Positions 1-9,471 of a DNA stretch of 64,000 bases are shown here, in pieces. The position numbers and the translations under genes were made by a program. This DNA comes from Cryobacterium sp. MP_M3. Lineage in GTDB: Bacteria > Actinomycetota > Actinomycetes > Actinomycetales > Microbacteriaceae. The DNA is taken from NCBI RefSeq assembly GCF_015752155.1, contig NZ_JADOVI010000003.1, positions 248,001 to 312,000 on the forward strand, given 5' to 3'. Position 1 is the first letter of the stretch. Every line of letters starts with the position of its first letter. Below the pieces are notes generated by a model that saw only the letters and a list, made by a program, of their open reading frames with translations, was not told the DNA's origin and did not search any database.

Positions 1-152
1 CGGCCCTCGAGCAGCCCGGCGAACGTGCCGGGCACGGGGTCGTGGCGCCGCAGCGAGCGTTCCTCGAACACCTCGACGGCGGCGATCACGGCATTGGTGG
101 CCGCCGGTTCGATTCCTGACCGGACGACCTCCACCTCGGGGAGTTCGGGCAC
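1..152 (-). CDS. mutM: formamidopyrimidine-DNA glycosylase MutM (partial, N-terminus only)
   Basis: Only the first ~50 codons are in the window; the gene continues past base 1. From the GTG at 152-150 the peptide begins PELPEVEVVR, the hallmark N-terminus of Fpg/MutM, in which the proline after the initiator is the catalytic nucleophile of the glycosylase/AP-lyase that removes 8-oxoguanine. It lies 23 bp downstream of rnc on the same strand, as in the conserved actinobacterial order rpmF-rnc-mutM. Identity is confident because the motif is diagnostic; the rest of the protein (H2TH, zinc finger) cannot be checked. Confidence 0.93.
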   Translation of the reverse strand, partial: MPELPEVEVVRSGIEPAATNAVIAAVEVFEERSLRRHDPVPGTFAGLLEG

Positions 153-175
153 GTCACGCGCCTTTCAGCTGTGGA

Positions 176-865
176 TCAGAGGTCGCTGAGCAGAGTCCAG
201 GCGTCGAGCGCCGCAGCCATTTCGGCGTGCTTCTTGCTCGTGCCCTCGCCGGTGGCGCTGATGACGCCCACGGTGACGGTCGCGATGAAGACCTTCGAAT
301 GGTCGGGGCCGCTCTCGGCGATCTCGTAGACGGGCACACCGGAACCGAGCCGGGCGGCGGCCTCCTGCAGGCTCGTTTTCGGGTCCATCGAAACGCCGAA
401 GTGCCCCGGGTCGTTCAGCAGGGGCGCGATCAGGCGCAGCACGAGCTGTGTCGCGACCTCTCCGCCGGAGTCGAGGTAGACGGCACCGATCAGCGCCTCG
501 ACGGTGTCGGCGAGGATCGAACCCTTGTCCCGTCCGCCGGTGAGGATCTCACCGCGACCGAGGCGGATGAACTCGCCCAGGCCGATCCCGCGGGCGATTT
601 CGGCGAGGGCGACACTGGACACCAGGCTGGCCCGGCGCTTGGCGAGGTCTCCCTCGTCGAGGCGCGGGAACTCGCGGTACAGCATGACCGTGACGGCCTG
701 GCCGAGGATCGAGTCGCCGAGGAATTCGAGGCGCTCGTTCGTGGGCACGCCGCCGTGCTCGTACGCGTACGACCGGTGGGTCAGTGCGAGTTCGAGCAGG
801 CCGGGGTCGATCGATACGCCGAGGATCGCCGGAAGAGGAGATATCCCGGCTGCGTCGGAGCTCAT
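176..865 (-). CDS. rnc: ribonuclease III
   Basis: A 229-residue double-stranded-RNA endonuclease for rRNA and mRNA processing. The signature NERLEFLGDS lies near residue 45, a second acidic cluster (DTVEALIGAVYLD) near residue 115 supplies the metal ligands, and the C-terminal ~70 residues read as a dsRNA-binding domain ending in KKHAEMAAALDAW. I start it at the ATG at 865 because GGAG lies 8 bases upstream; a GTG at 883 would add six residues without a better site. It is third in the DUF177-rpmF-rnc-mutM run. Confidence 0.96.
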   Translation of the reverse strand: MSSDAAGISPLPAILGVSIDPGLLELALTHRSYAYEHGGVPTNERLEFLGDSILGQAVTVMLYREFPRLDEGDLAKRRASLVSSVALAEIARGIGLGEFIRLGRGEILTGGRDKGSILADTVEALIGAVYLDSGGEVATQLVLRLIAPLLNDPGHFGVSMDPKTSLQEAAARLGSGVPVYEIAESGPDHSKVFIATVTVGVISATGEGTSKKHAEMAAALDAWTLLSDL

Positions 866-988
866 GCGCCGGTCTCCGGGCACAGGAAGATGCCGCGCCT
901 CGAGGTGGAACAGCCCGCATTCGGGTTGTTCGTGCTTCGACGGCGCGGCATCAGACGAACCAGCATCTGCTGACCTGAAACCTTCTGA

Positions 989-1192
989 CTAGACGTCAGC
1001 GACCTTGCGGCCCTTGTATTCCATGAACATCGCGGTGCCGGCGGCGTCGGTGACGACCTTGGCACGGTGCGGGAGGCTGTAGACGACCTTGCCGTTTTCC
1101 ATGGTCTTCACCAGGGTGGGGGCTTCGGCCTTCCAGCAGGAACGACGTGAGCGGGTGTTCGAGCGTGATTGCTTGCGCTTCGGGACTGCCAT
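989..1192 (-). CDS. rpmF: 50S ribosomal protein L32
   Basis: A 67-residue basic protein beginning [16 protein letters not shown], typical of bL32. It lies 2 bp after the DUF177 gene, the conserved bacterial yceD-rpmF pair, and 123 bp before rnc. The zinc-binding cysteine pairs of some L32 proteins are absent (a single Cys near residue 19), so this is the zinc-free form. Confidence 0.97.
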   Translation of the reverse strand: MAVPKRKQSRSNTRSRRSCWKAEAPTLVKTMENGKVVYSLPHRAKVVTDAAGTAMFMEYKGRKVADV

Positions 1193-1194
1193 GA

Positions 1195-1767
1195 CTACTT
1201 CTCTTCTCTATCTGATTCAGCCTGGATGTCTTCATCCGTGCCGATGCTTGCGGAAGCCTGGAATTCCATCAGCGCGGCCCACCGGGGATCGCGCTTTTCT
1301 TCTGGTTCGAGTTCAGGGGCCTCGGCAAGCCGCTGCCCGGTCTCTGGGTCGAGACCTGGGCAATCCGGCCGGCAAACCGGCTGGAAAGGCAGTGATAACA
1401 CCACTGCGTCCCTGATCAGAGGTTCAAGATCCACGTGGTCATCTTGAACTTCACACTCATAAGCTTCGTCTAGAGAGTACGCGAAAAGCTCGTGAAACTC
1501 GACTTGGACAGGCAACTCGATGTCAATCAGGCATCTTCCGCACTCTCCGGCGGCCTTTCCGGAGATCTGGGCGGACACGAGGATGCCCTCGTGCAGGGTC
1601 TCCAGGCGCAGGTTCACGGTCAGCGTGGAACCGGCCTTGACGGCCACCAGGCCCTCGCCGAGGTCACCGGGCACGACGATCTCGAGGTGGCGCTCGTGCA
1701 TGGTGCCTGGCCGGTTGATGAGGTCGCGCACATCGACCTTGTACGGGGTCTTCTTAAACTTGGTCAC
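1195..1767 (-). CDS. DUF177 (YceD) family protein
   Basis: A 190-residue YceD/DUF177 protein, a family encoded directly upstream of rpmF in most bacteria and linked in E. coli and plants to 23S rRNA accumulation. Visible cysteines include CGRC near residue 78 and a CxxxC pair near residue 135, possible metal ligands. The start is the GTG at 1767. A TAGAAT box at 1781-1776, which overlaps the stop codon of the upstream transglutaminase gene, lies 8 bases before it, so the ribosomal part of the operon probably has its own promoter giving a nearly leaderless mRNA. Confidence 0.9.
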   Translation of the reverse strand: MTKFKKTPYKVDVRDLINRPGTMHERHLEIVVPGDLGEGLVAVKAGSTLTVNLRLETLHEGILVSAQISGKAAGECGRCLIDIELPVQVEFHELFAYSLDEAYECEVQDDHVDLEPLIRDAVVLSLPFQPVCRPDCPGLDPETGQRLAEAPELEPEEKRDPRWAALMEFQASASIGTDEDIQAESDREEK

Positions 1768-1775
1768 GGTGGGAG

Positions 1776-1781
1776 ATTCTA
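1776..1781 (-). promoter_or_regulatory. -10 box (TAGAAT) for DUF177-rpmF-rnc-mutM
   Basis: TAGAAT sits 8 bases before the DUF177 GTG and overlaps the TAG stop of the preceding gene. The spacing predicts transcription starting at or beside the start codon. No -35 consensus is evident. Confidence 0.5.
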
Positions 1782-4136
1782 CGCGTCCGCGGGCAGGGTC
1801 CCGTTCCGTGCCACCCTCGACGGCCTCCGCAACGAGGCAGGCAGCACGATCGCACGGATGCGCACCGGCCAGGAGGCGCCGGCGTGGATCGCGCGGGTGA
1901 CCTGGTCGAGGTCCGCGGCCAGCCCAGCCGGGGCCTCGCCCGGCGTGGCGGCGCCGGGCCGGCCGAAGCGCTGGCGTTCGGCCGCCACCAGCAGCCGCCG
2001 CAGCACAGCGACGTGGTCGCCGGCCGTTGGGGAGACCAGACCGGGAAGCAATTCCAGGCGCGCGACCAGTTCCCGCGGGGTCTCCGTGTCACGCACCCGC
2101 ACCCCGTGGTCGACGGCCGTGTCGACGAGTTCGTCCCAGGCCCAGCCTGCGGAGCCCGGGCCGGCGCGGACGCGCCGGCGCCGTCCCTGCCTTCGGAGTG
2201 CTCGCGCGCCGCCGGGGAGCATCAGCACGATCAGGACGGCCGCGAGGCCGGCGGTGAGGTTTCGGGTGGCATCGCTGCCTCCGCTCGGGGAGGTGGCGGC
2301 GCGGCGACCGTCCGACGGGTTCTGGGCGCCCGGGTCGGCATTCCGCGGCGCGGCCGTCGAGAGCCCGCCGACCTCGCCGCCGAGCGGAACCTGGGCATCC
2401 GTCGCCCTCGTGTACGCCGGCACCGTGCCGCGCCCCGGCGTCGGCTCGAACGCCAGCCAGCCGATTCCGCCGAAGTACAATTCCGGCCAGGCGTGCAGGT
2501 CGTGCGCGTCGACGTTGAACCGGTCCCGCCCCTCGATGTAGCTCGTCGACCGCGACCCGGGCAGGTACCCGATCGCGATCCGTGCGGGGATGCCGACGGA
2601 CCGGGCCATCACCGCCATCGCCGAAGCGAAGTGGACGCAGTAGCCGCGTTTCACCTCGAGGAACTTGCCGACGACGTCGACGCCGCCGCCGTCGTAGCCC
2701 TCGGCGACCGGGGCATCCGTGTCGTAGCTGAACTCGCCGCCCCTCAGGTAGGTCTGCAGGGCGACGGCCGCGTCGTAGGGCGAGATCGCCCCGCTGGTCA
2801 CGTCGCGGGCGGTCTGGTCGATGATGGCCGGACGATTCACGGGCAGGTCGAGGTTGCGCCGGATGCCGACCGGGTAGCGGGTGCCCGCGGCCCGGAGCTG
2901 CTCGGGCGTCGGAGCGAGTTCGAGCGCCGTGACGGTGTACTGCTGACCGCGGGTGATGCTGTTCGCGCTGGCGATGGTCGAGGTCGACCGGTCCCAATAC
3001 CAGTCACCGACGAGGCCGGTGACCTTCTTCGGCGCGAACGGTGTCGGCAGCCACCGGGCCGCGACGCCGTCGATGACGATCTGCGTCGTGGTCTCCCTCG
3101 TGGCGACCTGGGAGGAGAGACCCTGCGGCAACGCGATGTCCTCGACGTTTTCGTTGGGACGGGACGGTTCGACCCTGGCCATCCACGTGGCGCCCACGAA
3201 ATTGTCGAGGGTCAGCAACTTCAGGTAGGGCGGCGGGGACGCACTGGTGCGGTAGTGCAGGGCCGCACTGGACTGGGGGCGCCTGAGATCCTGCCCGAGG
3301 TTGATCAGCGGGGTGACGCCGCTCCCGAAGAGCAGCGTGCCGACGTGCCCGGTGCCGGCGAAGCCGCCGCCGGGCACGGCAGGGGTGGCGACGCTGAGCA
3401 GGAGCGCCCCCACGATGCCGATGCTGCCGACCACCATCGCCCCCCACAGCGGACCGGGGCCGCGCCGGCGCACCGGGCCGACCACCCGGGGCGCGTGCGG
3501 CCCGGCCGGCGGATTCTCGGCCTCCCTGGTTCTCCGCACCCGCACCTCCACGCGCAACAGGATGAGGAACGCGATGGCCGTGAGCACAAGGGACAGCGGG
3601 TCGGCCCCGCCGTCGACGATGAGGCCGGGCACGGCGACGGGCACGAGCGCGGGAAGCCCGGCGAGCGCCGGAACCCGGAGGGTGATTGCGAGCAGGTGCA
3701 TCATCATCGCGATCACTCCTGCCCCCGCGCAGAGCAGCAGCAGGATGCCGGGGACAGGGTCGGCCGGCGTGCCCTGCTGCTGGATGGACTCCATCCCGGA
3801 ATCGACCAGCCTGCCGAACCGGGCGAGGGTCTCCAGCGACGGGACAAGCCACAGCAGCCCCGTGCCGCCGCCGAACAGCAGGGTCAGCGTGGCGAGCAGG
3901 ATGCCGAACCCGGCGACCGGGGCGAGCGACTCCGCCAGGCCGGCCCGGCGGAGCCCGGCCAGACCGAGCAGCACGGTCGCGGACACGAACGCCATCAGCC
4001 ACCACCAGGTGGTGGACTGCAACAGCGCGCCGAGGGCCCCGTTCGCCACGAGCAGCAGGAGCAACAGCGCGCCGGTGACCGGCCACTCGGCGCGGAACGG
4101 GCGCCGCCGGCGTGTTGCCGCCTCGGGCCGGCTCAT
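1779..4136 (-). CDS. membrane transglutaminase-like protein (TgpA/DUF3488 type), catalytic residues present
   Basis: A 785-residue protein. The N-terminal ~270 residues hold several hydrophobic membrane segments (DUF3488-like). An extracytoplasmic transglutaminase core follows, with the nucleophile Cys near residue 499 (RGYCVHFASAM) and the His near residue 549 (HDLHAWPELYF), followed by FEPTPG. One more membrane helix near residue 645 and a cytoplasmic tail complete it. It overlaps the DUF58 gene by 4 bp (ATGA) and is third in a MoxR-DUF58-TgpA trio, a recurrent arrangement in which the AAA+ ATPase is thought to act with the vWA-like DUF58 protein. The substrate is unknown. Compare the second copy at 21247-23622, which has lost both catalytic residues. 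Confidence 0.87.
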   Translation of the reverse strand: MSRPEAATRRRRPFRAEWPVTGALLLLLLVANGALGALLQSTTWWWLMAFVSATVLLGLAGLRRAGLAESLAPVAGFGILLATLTLLFGGGTGLLWLVPSLETLARFGRLVDSGMESIQQQGTPADPVPGILLLLCAGAGVIAMMMHLLAITLRVPALAGLPALVPVAVPGLIVDGGADPLSLVLTAIAFLILLRVEVRVRRTREAENPPAGPHAPRVVGPVRRRGPGPLWGAMVVGSIGIVGALLLSVATPAVPGGGFAGTGHVGTLLFGSGVTPLINLGQDLRRPQSSAALHYRTSASPPPYLKLLTLDNFVGATWMARVEPSRPNENVEDIALPQGLSSQVATRETTTQIVIDGVAARWLPTPFAPKKVTGLVGDWYWDRSTSTIASANSITRGQQYTVTALELAPTPEQLRAAGTRYPVGIRRNLDLPVNRPAIIDQTARDVTSGAISPYDAAVALQTYLRGGEFSYDTDAPVAEGYDGGGVDVVGKFLEVKRGYCVHFASAMAVMARSVGIPARIAIGYLPGSRSTSYIEGRDRFNVDAHDLHAWPELYFGGIGWLAFEPTPGRGTVPAYTRATDAQVPLGGEVGGLSTAAPRNADPGAQNPSDGRRAATSPSGGSDATRNLTAGLAAVLIVLMLPGGARALRRQGRRRRVRAGPGSAGWAWDELVDTAVDHGVRVRDTETPRELVARLELLPGLVSPTAGDHVAVLRRLLVAAERQRFGRPGAATPGEAPAGLAADLDQVTRAIHAGASWPVRIRAIVLPASLRRPSRVARNGTLPADA

Positions 4137-5509
4137 CCGGGCTCCCGTCCGGTGAAGGAGGCCGCACCCGTGGCCGCACCCTGGGCACGCGCGGCGTCCA
4201 GCCAGACGGCCGGGATGTCCCGGGCCGAGCGCACGGGCACACAGCGCCAGCCGGCGTCGCGCAGCGTCTCGATCGCGGGCGGTCGCATCGTGTCGAGAAT
4301 GAAGGCCACCGCGGGCCGGGCGGCGGCGCCGAGGGCTGCCAGCTCAGCGGCATCCTGCTCGTCGATGTCGACGAGGACTGCGAAGGTCGGCAGCGGCAGC
4401 TGCGATGCGTAGCCGCCGGAGCGCGCGGGCGCGGGCGGGGCCCCGCCGGCCGGGACCGGCTCGAGGGGGACCACGCCGGCCAGGCCCTCGAGCAGCAGCC
4501 GCATTCCGCCGGCCGCCTGGAAATCCACGGCCGGGTCCCCGCGCAGGCCGCCGCGGCCCGTCCCGGTGCGGGCGGCGAACTGGCTGGGCCCCAGTTCGAC
4601 GAGGTCGAGCCGGAAGCCGGCGTCCAGGAGGTGCACTCCGACCGAGGCGACGAGTTCAACGGCCACTTCGAAGGCCTGGTCGTGCCGGAAGCGGCGGTCG
4701 GGTCCCTGGCCGGGCGGCGGCGCAGGGCGGCCCCGCAGCGCGGTGTCGAGCACGATCCTGGCCACCGGGTTGCTGCGGTGTTCCTCCTGGCGCACCATGA
4801 TCTCGCCGTGCCGCGCGGTCGCGGGCCAGTTCACGCGCCGCAGCGGGTCCCCCGGCCGGTACTCCCGGGCGATCAGTTCGTCCGAGTTGTGGTTGAGGTG
4901 CCGCAACCGCTCACGGGCGTCGCCGTCTCCGCCCGCGCCGGTCAGACCCACCCCCGGCAGCGGAGTCGCGGTCGGGGTGACCACGAGATCGAGGGGCTCG
5001 CCGACCGCCCATTCGCTCGAGGCGAGGCCGAACGGGTCATAGCGCTCCAACCGGAGTGGGCCGCTGGAGTAGATGCCGCGGTGCCGGGGAATCAGCGAAT
5101 ATTCGAGCCTGACGGCATCCGCGCCGTTGTCGCGTCCTCCCTCGAACCGGTCGAGTCCGGGCAGCACCAGGGCACCGGGGGCGGTGAGCCCCGGGGCGCC
5201 GGTGTCCCTCCAGCGCAGGCCGTAGAGCGGGCGGACGGACAGGTTGCGCACGGTGAGGGACACGATCGTTTCCCGGCCGGCCTCCACGACCGCGGGCCGG
5301 AACGCGCGGCCCACCTTCACCGCCACCGGGCGGATCGCGACATAGGCGGCGGCGGTCACGGGAACGAGCAGGAGCAGACAGGCCACGAAGAGGATGTCCC
5401 GTCGCCCGGTGAAGAGGTACTGCACCAGGAAGAGAGCGCCGACACCGAGGAACGCCCCGCCCCGGAGGGTGAGCCGGGGAAACCACAGGGGCCGCCGCGA
5501 CGAGGACAT
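4133..5509 (-). CDS. DUF58 domain protein (MoxR partner)
   Basis: A 458-residue protein with two N-terminal membrane segments (roughly residues 15-55) and the DUF58 core motif IAREYRPGDPLRRVNWPAT near residue 235, followed by MVRQEE. DUF58 is a vWA-like domain nearly always encoded next to MoxR ATPases. The gene lies 4 bp after moxR and overlaps the transglutaminase gene by 4 bp, so the three are translationally coupled. The C-terminal ~100 residues resemble a divergent Rossmann/vWA-type fold (AFILDTMRPPAIETL). Function beyond the partnership is inference. Confidence 0.88.
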   Translation of the reverse strand: MSSSRRPLWFPRLTLRGGAFLGVGALFLVQYLFTGRRDILFVACLLLLVPVTAAAYVAIRPVAVKVGRAFRPAVVEAGRETIVSLTVRNLSVRPLYGLRWRDTGAPGLTAPGALVLPGLDRFEGGRDNGADAVRLEYSLIPRHRGIYSSGPLRLERYDPFGLASSEWAVGEPLDLVVTPTATPLPGVGLTGAGGDGDARERLRHLNHNSDELIAREYRPGDPLRRVNWPATARHGEIMVRQEEHRSNPVARIVLDTALRGRPAPPPGQGPDRRFRHDQAFEVAVELVASVGVHLLDAGFRLDLVELGPSQFAARTGTGRGGLRGDPAVDFQAAGGMRLLLEGLAGVVPLEPVPAGGAPPAPARSGGYASQLPLPTFAVLVDIDEQDAAELAALGAAARPAVAFILDTMRPPAIETLRDAGWRCVPVRSARDIPAVWLDAARAQGAATGAASFTGREPG

Positions 5510-5513
5510 GGGC

Positions 5514-6590
5514 CTAGGGGCATCCCTGGGCGCCGACCGGCACCGGCGTGGCGTCGACGATGCGGGTGACGATCTCCTCGATCAGGGGGGCGGCATCCTG
5601 GTGGTGATGGCCCAGCACCCTGCTGCTGGCGACCATGCGGTGCCCCAGCACGGACACGGCCAGCGAATCGATGTCGTCGGGCAGCACGTACTCCCGGCCG
5701 TGGAGCGCGGCCTGCGCCTTCGCCGCGCGGATGAGCTGCAGGGTCGCCCGCGGGCTGGCCCCGAGGCGCAGGTCCCGGTCCTCCCGGGTCGCCCGCACCA
5801 GGTTGACCGCGTATTCCTTGACCGCGCCGGACGCGAACACGGCGCGCGCCGCGGTCATCATCCCCCGCAGCTGGGCTCCGGAGACCACTGCGGAGATGCC
5901 CGCCAGCGGGCTCGAGGTGTCCCGGGAGTCGAGCATGGCCAGCTCGGATTCCTTGTCGGGGTAGCCCATGGAGATCCGGGCCATGAAGCGATCGCGCTGG
6001 GCCTCGGGCAACGCGTAGGTGCCCTCCATCTCGATCGGGTTCTGGGTGGCCACCACGGTGAACGGCAGGGGCAGGAGGTAGGTGGAGCCGTCGACCGTGA
6101 CCTGGCGTTCCTCCATGCATTCGAGCAGGGCGGACTGGGTCTTCGGACTGGCCCGGTTGATCTCGTCGCCGATGACGATATTGGCGAAGATGGCGCCCGG
6201 CTTGAATTCGAAGCGCCGGTCGGCCTGGTTGAACACGGACACCCCTGTGACGTCGGACGGCAGCAGGTCGGGGGTGAACTGGATCCGGCTCACCGTGCAG
6301 TGCACCGACTTGGCCAGGGCCTTGGCGAGCATGGTCTTCCCGACCCCGGGGACGTCCTCGATCAGGAGGTGCCCCTGCGCCAGCAGCACGGTCAGTGCCG
6401 TCCTGACCGCCGCGTGCTTGCCGTCGATGACCGTCTCCACGTTGCGGATGATCGCCCGCGCGGACGCCTCGACGGCGGCGAGGTCCATCGGCGTCTCCAC
6501 CTCGGCCTCGTCGACGAGCCCGGCCACGGCTCCGACCGCGGTCCCGGCGACCGCCGGGCCCGCCACCACTCTGACGGGTGCTCCGTTCAC
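5514..6590 (-). CDS. MoxR-family AAA+ ATPase
   Basis: A 358-residue AAA+ ATPase with Walker A in EDVPGVGKTMLAKALAKS (near residue 90) and Walker B/sensor segment GDEINRASPKTQSALLE. MoxR ATPases act as chaperone-like activators of vWA-domain partners, here presumably the DUF58 protein encoded next. The first in-frame start is the GTG at 6590, the last copy of a 17-bp repeat that chains this gene to coaD; this gives a ~35-residue low-complexity N-terminal extension before MDLAAVEA, which is an alternative start (near 6486). Confidence 0.9.
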   Translation of the reverse strand: MNGAPVRVVAGPAVAGTAVGAVAGLVDEAEVETPMDLAAVEASARAIIRNVETVIDGKHAAVRTALTVLLAQGHLLIEDVPGVGKTMLAKALAKSVHCTVSRIQFTPDLLPSDVTGVSVFNQADRRFEFKPGAIFANIVIGDEINRASPKTQSALLECMEERQVTVDGSTYLLPLPFTVVATQNPIEMEGTYALPEAQRDRFMARISMGYPDKESELAMLDSRDTSSPLAGISAVVSGAQLRGMMTAARAVFASGAVKEYAVNLVRATREDRDLRLGASPRATLQLIRAAKAQAALHGREYVLPDDIDSLAVSVLGHRMVASSRVLGHHHQDAAPLIEEIVTRIVDATPVPVGAQGCP

Positions 6591-6641
6591 ACTGGCGCTC
6601 CGTTCACACTGGTGCTCCGTTCACACTGGTGCTCCGTTCAC
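6581..6641 (-). repeat. 17-bp tandem repeat (x4) carrying overlapping stop-start codons between coaD and moxR
   Basis: Four near-identical 17-bp units (minus strand GTGAACGGAGCACCAGT). The coaD stop TGA (6640-6638) overlaps a GTG (6641-6639). That GTG opens a 6-codon frame (MNGAPV) whose stop overlaps the next GTG (6624), then again (6607), and the last GTG (6590) opens moxR. Each unit carries GGAG seven bases before the next GTG, so every copy is a complete Shine-Dalgarno plus GTGA coupling cassette. One copy differs (GCG for GCA). Confidence 0.9.
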
Positions 6642-7126
6642 ACTGGTGCCTTCTGCAGGAAGTCGGCGACGACCCGGGGGACGTAGGGTGCGATGTCCCC
6701 GCCGAGCGCGGCCACCTGCCGCACCAGCGAACTGGACACGTGCGCGTTGGCCGGGTTCGGCAGCAGGAAGACGGTTTCCACGGATGCGAGGTTGCGGTTG
6801 ACGATCGCCATGGGGGTCTCGTATGCCACGTCGATCTGGGAGCGAATGCCCTTGACCAGCACGCTCGCGCCGACCTCGAGGCAGTAGTCGACGAGGAGAC
6901 CCATGCTCCACGACGCGACCGTGATGTTGTCGGGCAGTCCGGCATCCTTGATGGCCAGCTGCAGCAGCGACACCCGCCGGCTGATCGGCAGGAGCGCCGA
7001 CTTGGCGGGGTTGTGCACGACGAGGACATGCAGCTCGTCGAAGAGACCGGCCGCCCGTTCGATCACGTCGAGGTGCCCCAGTGTGACGGGGTCGAATGAT
7101 CCAGGGACGACGGCGATCCTGCGCAT
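6638..7126 (-). CDS. coaD: phosphopantetheine adenylyltransferase
   Basis: A 162-residue enzyme for the penultimate CoA step, transferring AMP from ATP to 4'-phosphopantetheine. It begins [20 protein letters not shown], with the nucleotidyltransferase TxGH motif and the GSFDP loop, and contains RSQIDVAYE and the SSSLVRQVA helix typical of CoaD. Length matches the family. The start ATG at 7126 is preceded by TAGGGT (7139-7134) seven bases upstream, so it is probably leaderless. The stop overlaps the repeat that leads into moxR. Confidence 0.96.
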   Translation of the reverse strand: MRRIAVVPGSFDPVTLGHLDVIERAAGLFDELHVLVVHNPAKSALLPISRRVSLLQLAIKDAGLPDNITVASWSMGLLVDYCLEVGASVLVKGIRSQIDVAYETPMAIVNRNLASVETVFLLPNPANAHVSSSLVRQVAALGGDIAPYVPRVVADFLQKAPV

Positions 7127-7133
7127 ACGTTTC

Positions 7134-7139
7134 ACCCTA
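7134..7139 (-). promoter_or_regulatory. -10 box (TAGGGT) of a leaderless coaD promoter
   Basis: A TANNNT hexamer 7 bases before the coaD ATG, with no Shine-Dalgarno between, the usual layout of actinobacterial leaderless genes. Confidence 0.55.
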
Positions 7140-7179
7140 GCCCCACACCGTGAACGGCGCCCGTGCGGAGCCCTTCTCG

Positions 7180-9471
7180 TCAGCCTTTCGTCAGCGAGGC
7201 GCGTTCGGAGTCGTCGAGCCGGCGCCGCACAGCGTCGCGCAGGGCGGGCACGCTGTCCAGTTCGGGGTCCCACCCGATCAGCGCCTGGGCATGGCCTCTC
7301 GCCTCCCCGATCAGGTCGCCGTCGGTGACCACGCGCAGCAGGCGCAGCGAGGATCTCCCGCCGGACTGGTTGCTGCCGAGGACGTCGCCCTCCCGGCGCA
7401 ACTCGAGGTCGACCTGCGCGAGTTCGAAGCCGTCGAGGGTCGCCGCGACGGCCTCGACCCGCTCACGGGACACCGATTCGGCTTCGGCGGTCGTGACGAG
7501 CAGGCAGAGCCCCGGCACTCCCCCGCGACCGACCCGGCCGCGCAGCTGGTGCAATTGGGAGACACCGAACCGGTCGGCGTCCATCACCACCATCGCCGAG
7601 GCGTTGGGCACGTCGACGCCGACCTCGATCACGGTCGTGGCGACGAGCACATCGATCTCGCCGGCGGCGAAGGCGCGCATGACCTGGTCCTTCTGTTCGC
7701 TGGTCATCCGGCCGTGCAGGGGCTCGATTCGCGCCGAGGCGAAGATCGGCTTGGCGCGGAGGTCGGCGAGCATCTCCTCGACGGAGGCCGGCGCCCTGGC
7801 CTCGGGGTCGAGGACCTCACCCTCCTCGAGCTGCTTGGGCGCGATGGCCGGGCACACCACGAACGCCTGCCAGCCCAGGGCGAGCTCCTCCGCGAGCCGC
7901 TGCCAGACCCTCGTCGCCCAGGCCGGCTTGTCACCGAGGGGCACGACGAACGTCTCGATGCCCTGCCTCCCCTCGGGGAGCATGGTGATCGTGCTCACGT
8001 CGAGGTCGCCGAAGACGGTCATCGCGATCGTGCGCGGAATGGGGGTGGCGGTCAGCACCAGCACGTGCGGCGGCACCGCCCCCTTCTGCCGGAGGGCCTC
8101 ACGCTGGTCGACGCCGAACCGGTGTTGCTCGTCGACGACGACGAGTCCGAGGTCGAAGAAGGTGACCGCGTCGCCGAGCAGCGCGTGGGTGCCGATCACG
8201 ATGCGCGACTGGCCGGACACCGCCCGCAGCAGGGCCTTCCGGCGTTCGGCGACGGGCAGCTGCCCGGTGAGCAAGGTCGGCATGAGTTGCACGGCCAGGT
8301 CTGGTCCGAGGGCGCGCACGATCGAGCGCAGGTGCTGCCCGGCGAGGACCTCGGTCGGGGCGAGGAAGGCGGCCTGCCCGCCCGAGTCGGCTACGGCGAG
8401 CATCGCCCGGAGCGCGACGACCGTCTTGCCGGAGCCGACCTCGCCCTGCACCAGGCGGTTCATCGGCGCGTCCTCGGCGATGTCGCGTGCGATCTCGTCG
8501 CCGACGACCGCCTGGTCGCTTGTGAGGGTGAATGGGAGGGCGGCGTCGAAGCGCTCGAGGAAGCCACCGGGAACCGGCAGCCGTGGCACGGCCTTCTGGG
8601 CGCGGGCGGAGTTGCGCTGCTGCACGAGCGCGGTCTGCAGCACGAACGCCTCGGTGAACCGGAGGGTGTCCCTGGCCCGGTGCCAGTCCGAGTCGGTCTC
8701 GGGCCGGTGGATGAGTTCGAGCGCCCGGCCGTGCGGGAGAAGGCCCCGTTCGGCCCGCACCGCGGCCGGGATCGGGTCGGGCACCCGGCGGATCGCGTCG
8801 AGCACGACCTCCACCGTCTTGGTGATCTGCCAGCTCGCGATGGCGTTCGTGGCCGGGTAGATCGCGATCGGCTGCTCGATCCAGAGTTTCGCGTCCGCGG
8901 CATCCGTGGGCATGTCGGGTTCGTCGTCCTCTCCCGAACCGAACAGCCGGTAGGTCGGGTGGGTCAGCTGCAGGTGACCGCGGTAGTCGGACACCTTGCC
9001 GGCGAACATGCCGCGCATGCCCGGTGCCAGTTGTCTCGCGCGCCAGGACTGGTTGAAGTAGGTGAGGCTCAGGATGCCGCGGCCGTCGGAGATCTTGACC
9101 TCGACGATCGACCCCTTCCGGGCCTTCATCTGGCGTTCCTCCACCGTGCGGATCTCGGCGATGATCGTCACGTTCTCGTCGAGGGGCAGATCGCTGATCG
9201 CCGAGAGCTCGCCCCGGCGCGCATAGCGGCGCGGGTAGTGGCTGAGCAGGTCGCCGACCGTGACGATGCCGAACGCCTTGGTGAGGGCGGTGGTCGTGCG
9301 GCCGCCGACGACGTTCGCCAGCTTCGTGTCGAGCGTGACGGTATCGAGCGTGACGGGTGTGTCGGCACCGGATTCATCGGCACCGGATTCATCGGCACCG
9401 CGTTCGTCGGCACCGCGTTCGTCGGCACCGGGCGTGTCGGCACCGGGCGTGACGGCAGCCGATTCGGTCAT
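7180..9471 (-). CDS. recG: ATP-dependent DNA helicase RecG
   Basis: A 763-residue superfamily 2 helicase for branch migration and replication-fork reversal. Seen are the wedge/OB region ([12 protein letters not shown], residues ~60-170), motif [17 protein letters not shown] (near residue 343), motif [16 protein letters not shown] (DEQH box, near 440), the RLYXXTA-like [19 protein letters not shown], and motif [11 protein letters not shown] near 645. The ATG overlaps the stop of the TPR gene by 4 bp. The first ~50 residues are low complexity and encoded by a 15-bp tandem repeat, a variable extension compared with typical RecG. Confidence 0.95.
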   Translation of the reverse strand: MTESAAVTPGADTPGADERGADERGADESGADESGADTPVTLDTVTLDTKLANVVGGRTTTALTKAFGIVTVGDLLSHYPRRYARRGELSAISDLPLDENVTIIAEIRTVEERQMKARKGSIVEVKISDGRGILSLTYFNQSWRARQLAPGMRGMFAGKVSDYRGHLQLTHPTYRLFGSGEDDEPDMPTDAADAKLWIEQPIAIYPATNAIASWQITKTVEVVLDAIRRVPDPIPAAVRAERGLLPHGRALELIHRPETDSDWHRARDTLRFTEAFVLQTALVQQRNSARAQKAVPRLPVPGGFLERFDAALPFTLTSDQAVVGDEIARDIAEDAPMNRLVQGEVGSGKTVVALRAMLAVADSGGQAAFLAPTEVLAGQHLRSIVRALGPDLAVQLMPTLLTGQLPVAERRKALLRAVSGQSRIVIGTHALLGDAVTFFDLGLVVVDEQHRFGVDQREALRQKGAVPPHVLVLTATPIPRTIAMTVFGDLDVSTITMLPEGRQGIETFVVPLGDKPAWATRVWQRLAEELALGWQAFVVCPAIAPKQLEEGEVLDPEARAPASVEEMLADLRAKPIFASARIEPLHGRMTSEQKDQVMRAFAAGEIDVLVATTVIEVGVDVPNASAMVVMDADRFGVSQLHQLRGRVGRGGVPGLCLLVTTAEAESVSRERVEAVAATLDGFELAQVDLELRREGDVLGSNQSGGRSSLRLLRVVTDGDLIGEARGHAQALIGWDPELDSVPALRDAVRRRLDDSERASLTKG
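9361..9450 (-). repeat. 15-bp tandem repeat (x6) in the recG N-terminus
   Basis: Six in-frame 15-bp units (plus strand GTCGGCACCGGATTC and variants) encode GAD-containing pentads ([15 protein letters not shown]). The units occur as three pairs of near-identical neighbours, which looks like stepwise duplication. The repeat lies ahead of the helicase wedge domain and should be a disordered, length-variable tail. Confidence 0.85.

Noticed and set aside
1776-1781. Frameshift or fusion between the transglutaminase and DUF177 genes
   Set aside because: Both have normal ends. The TAG stop simply overlaps a -10 box and DUF177 has its own GTG.
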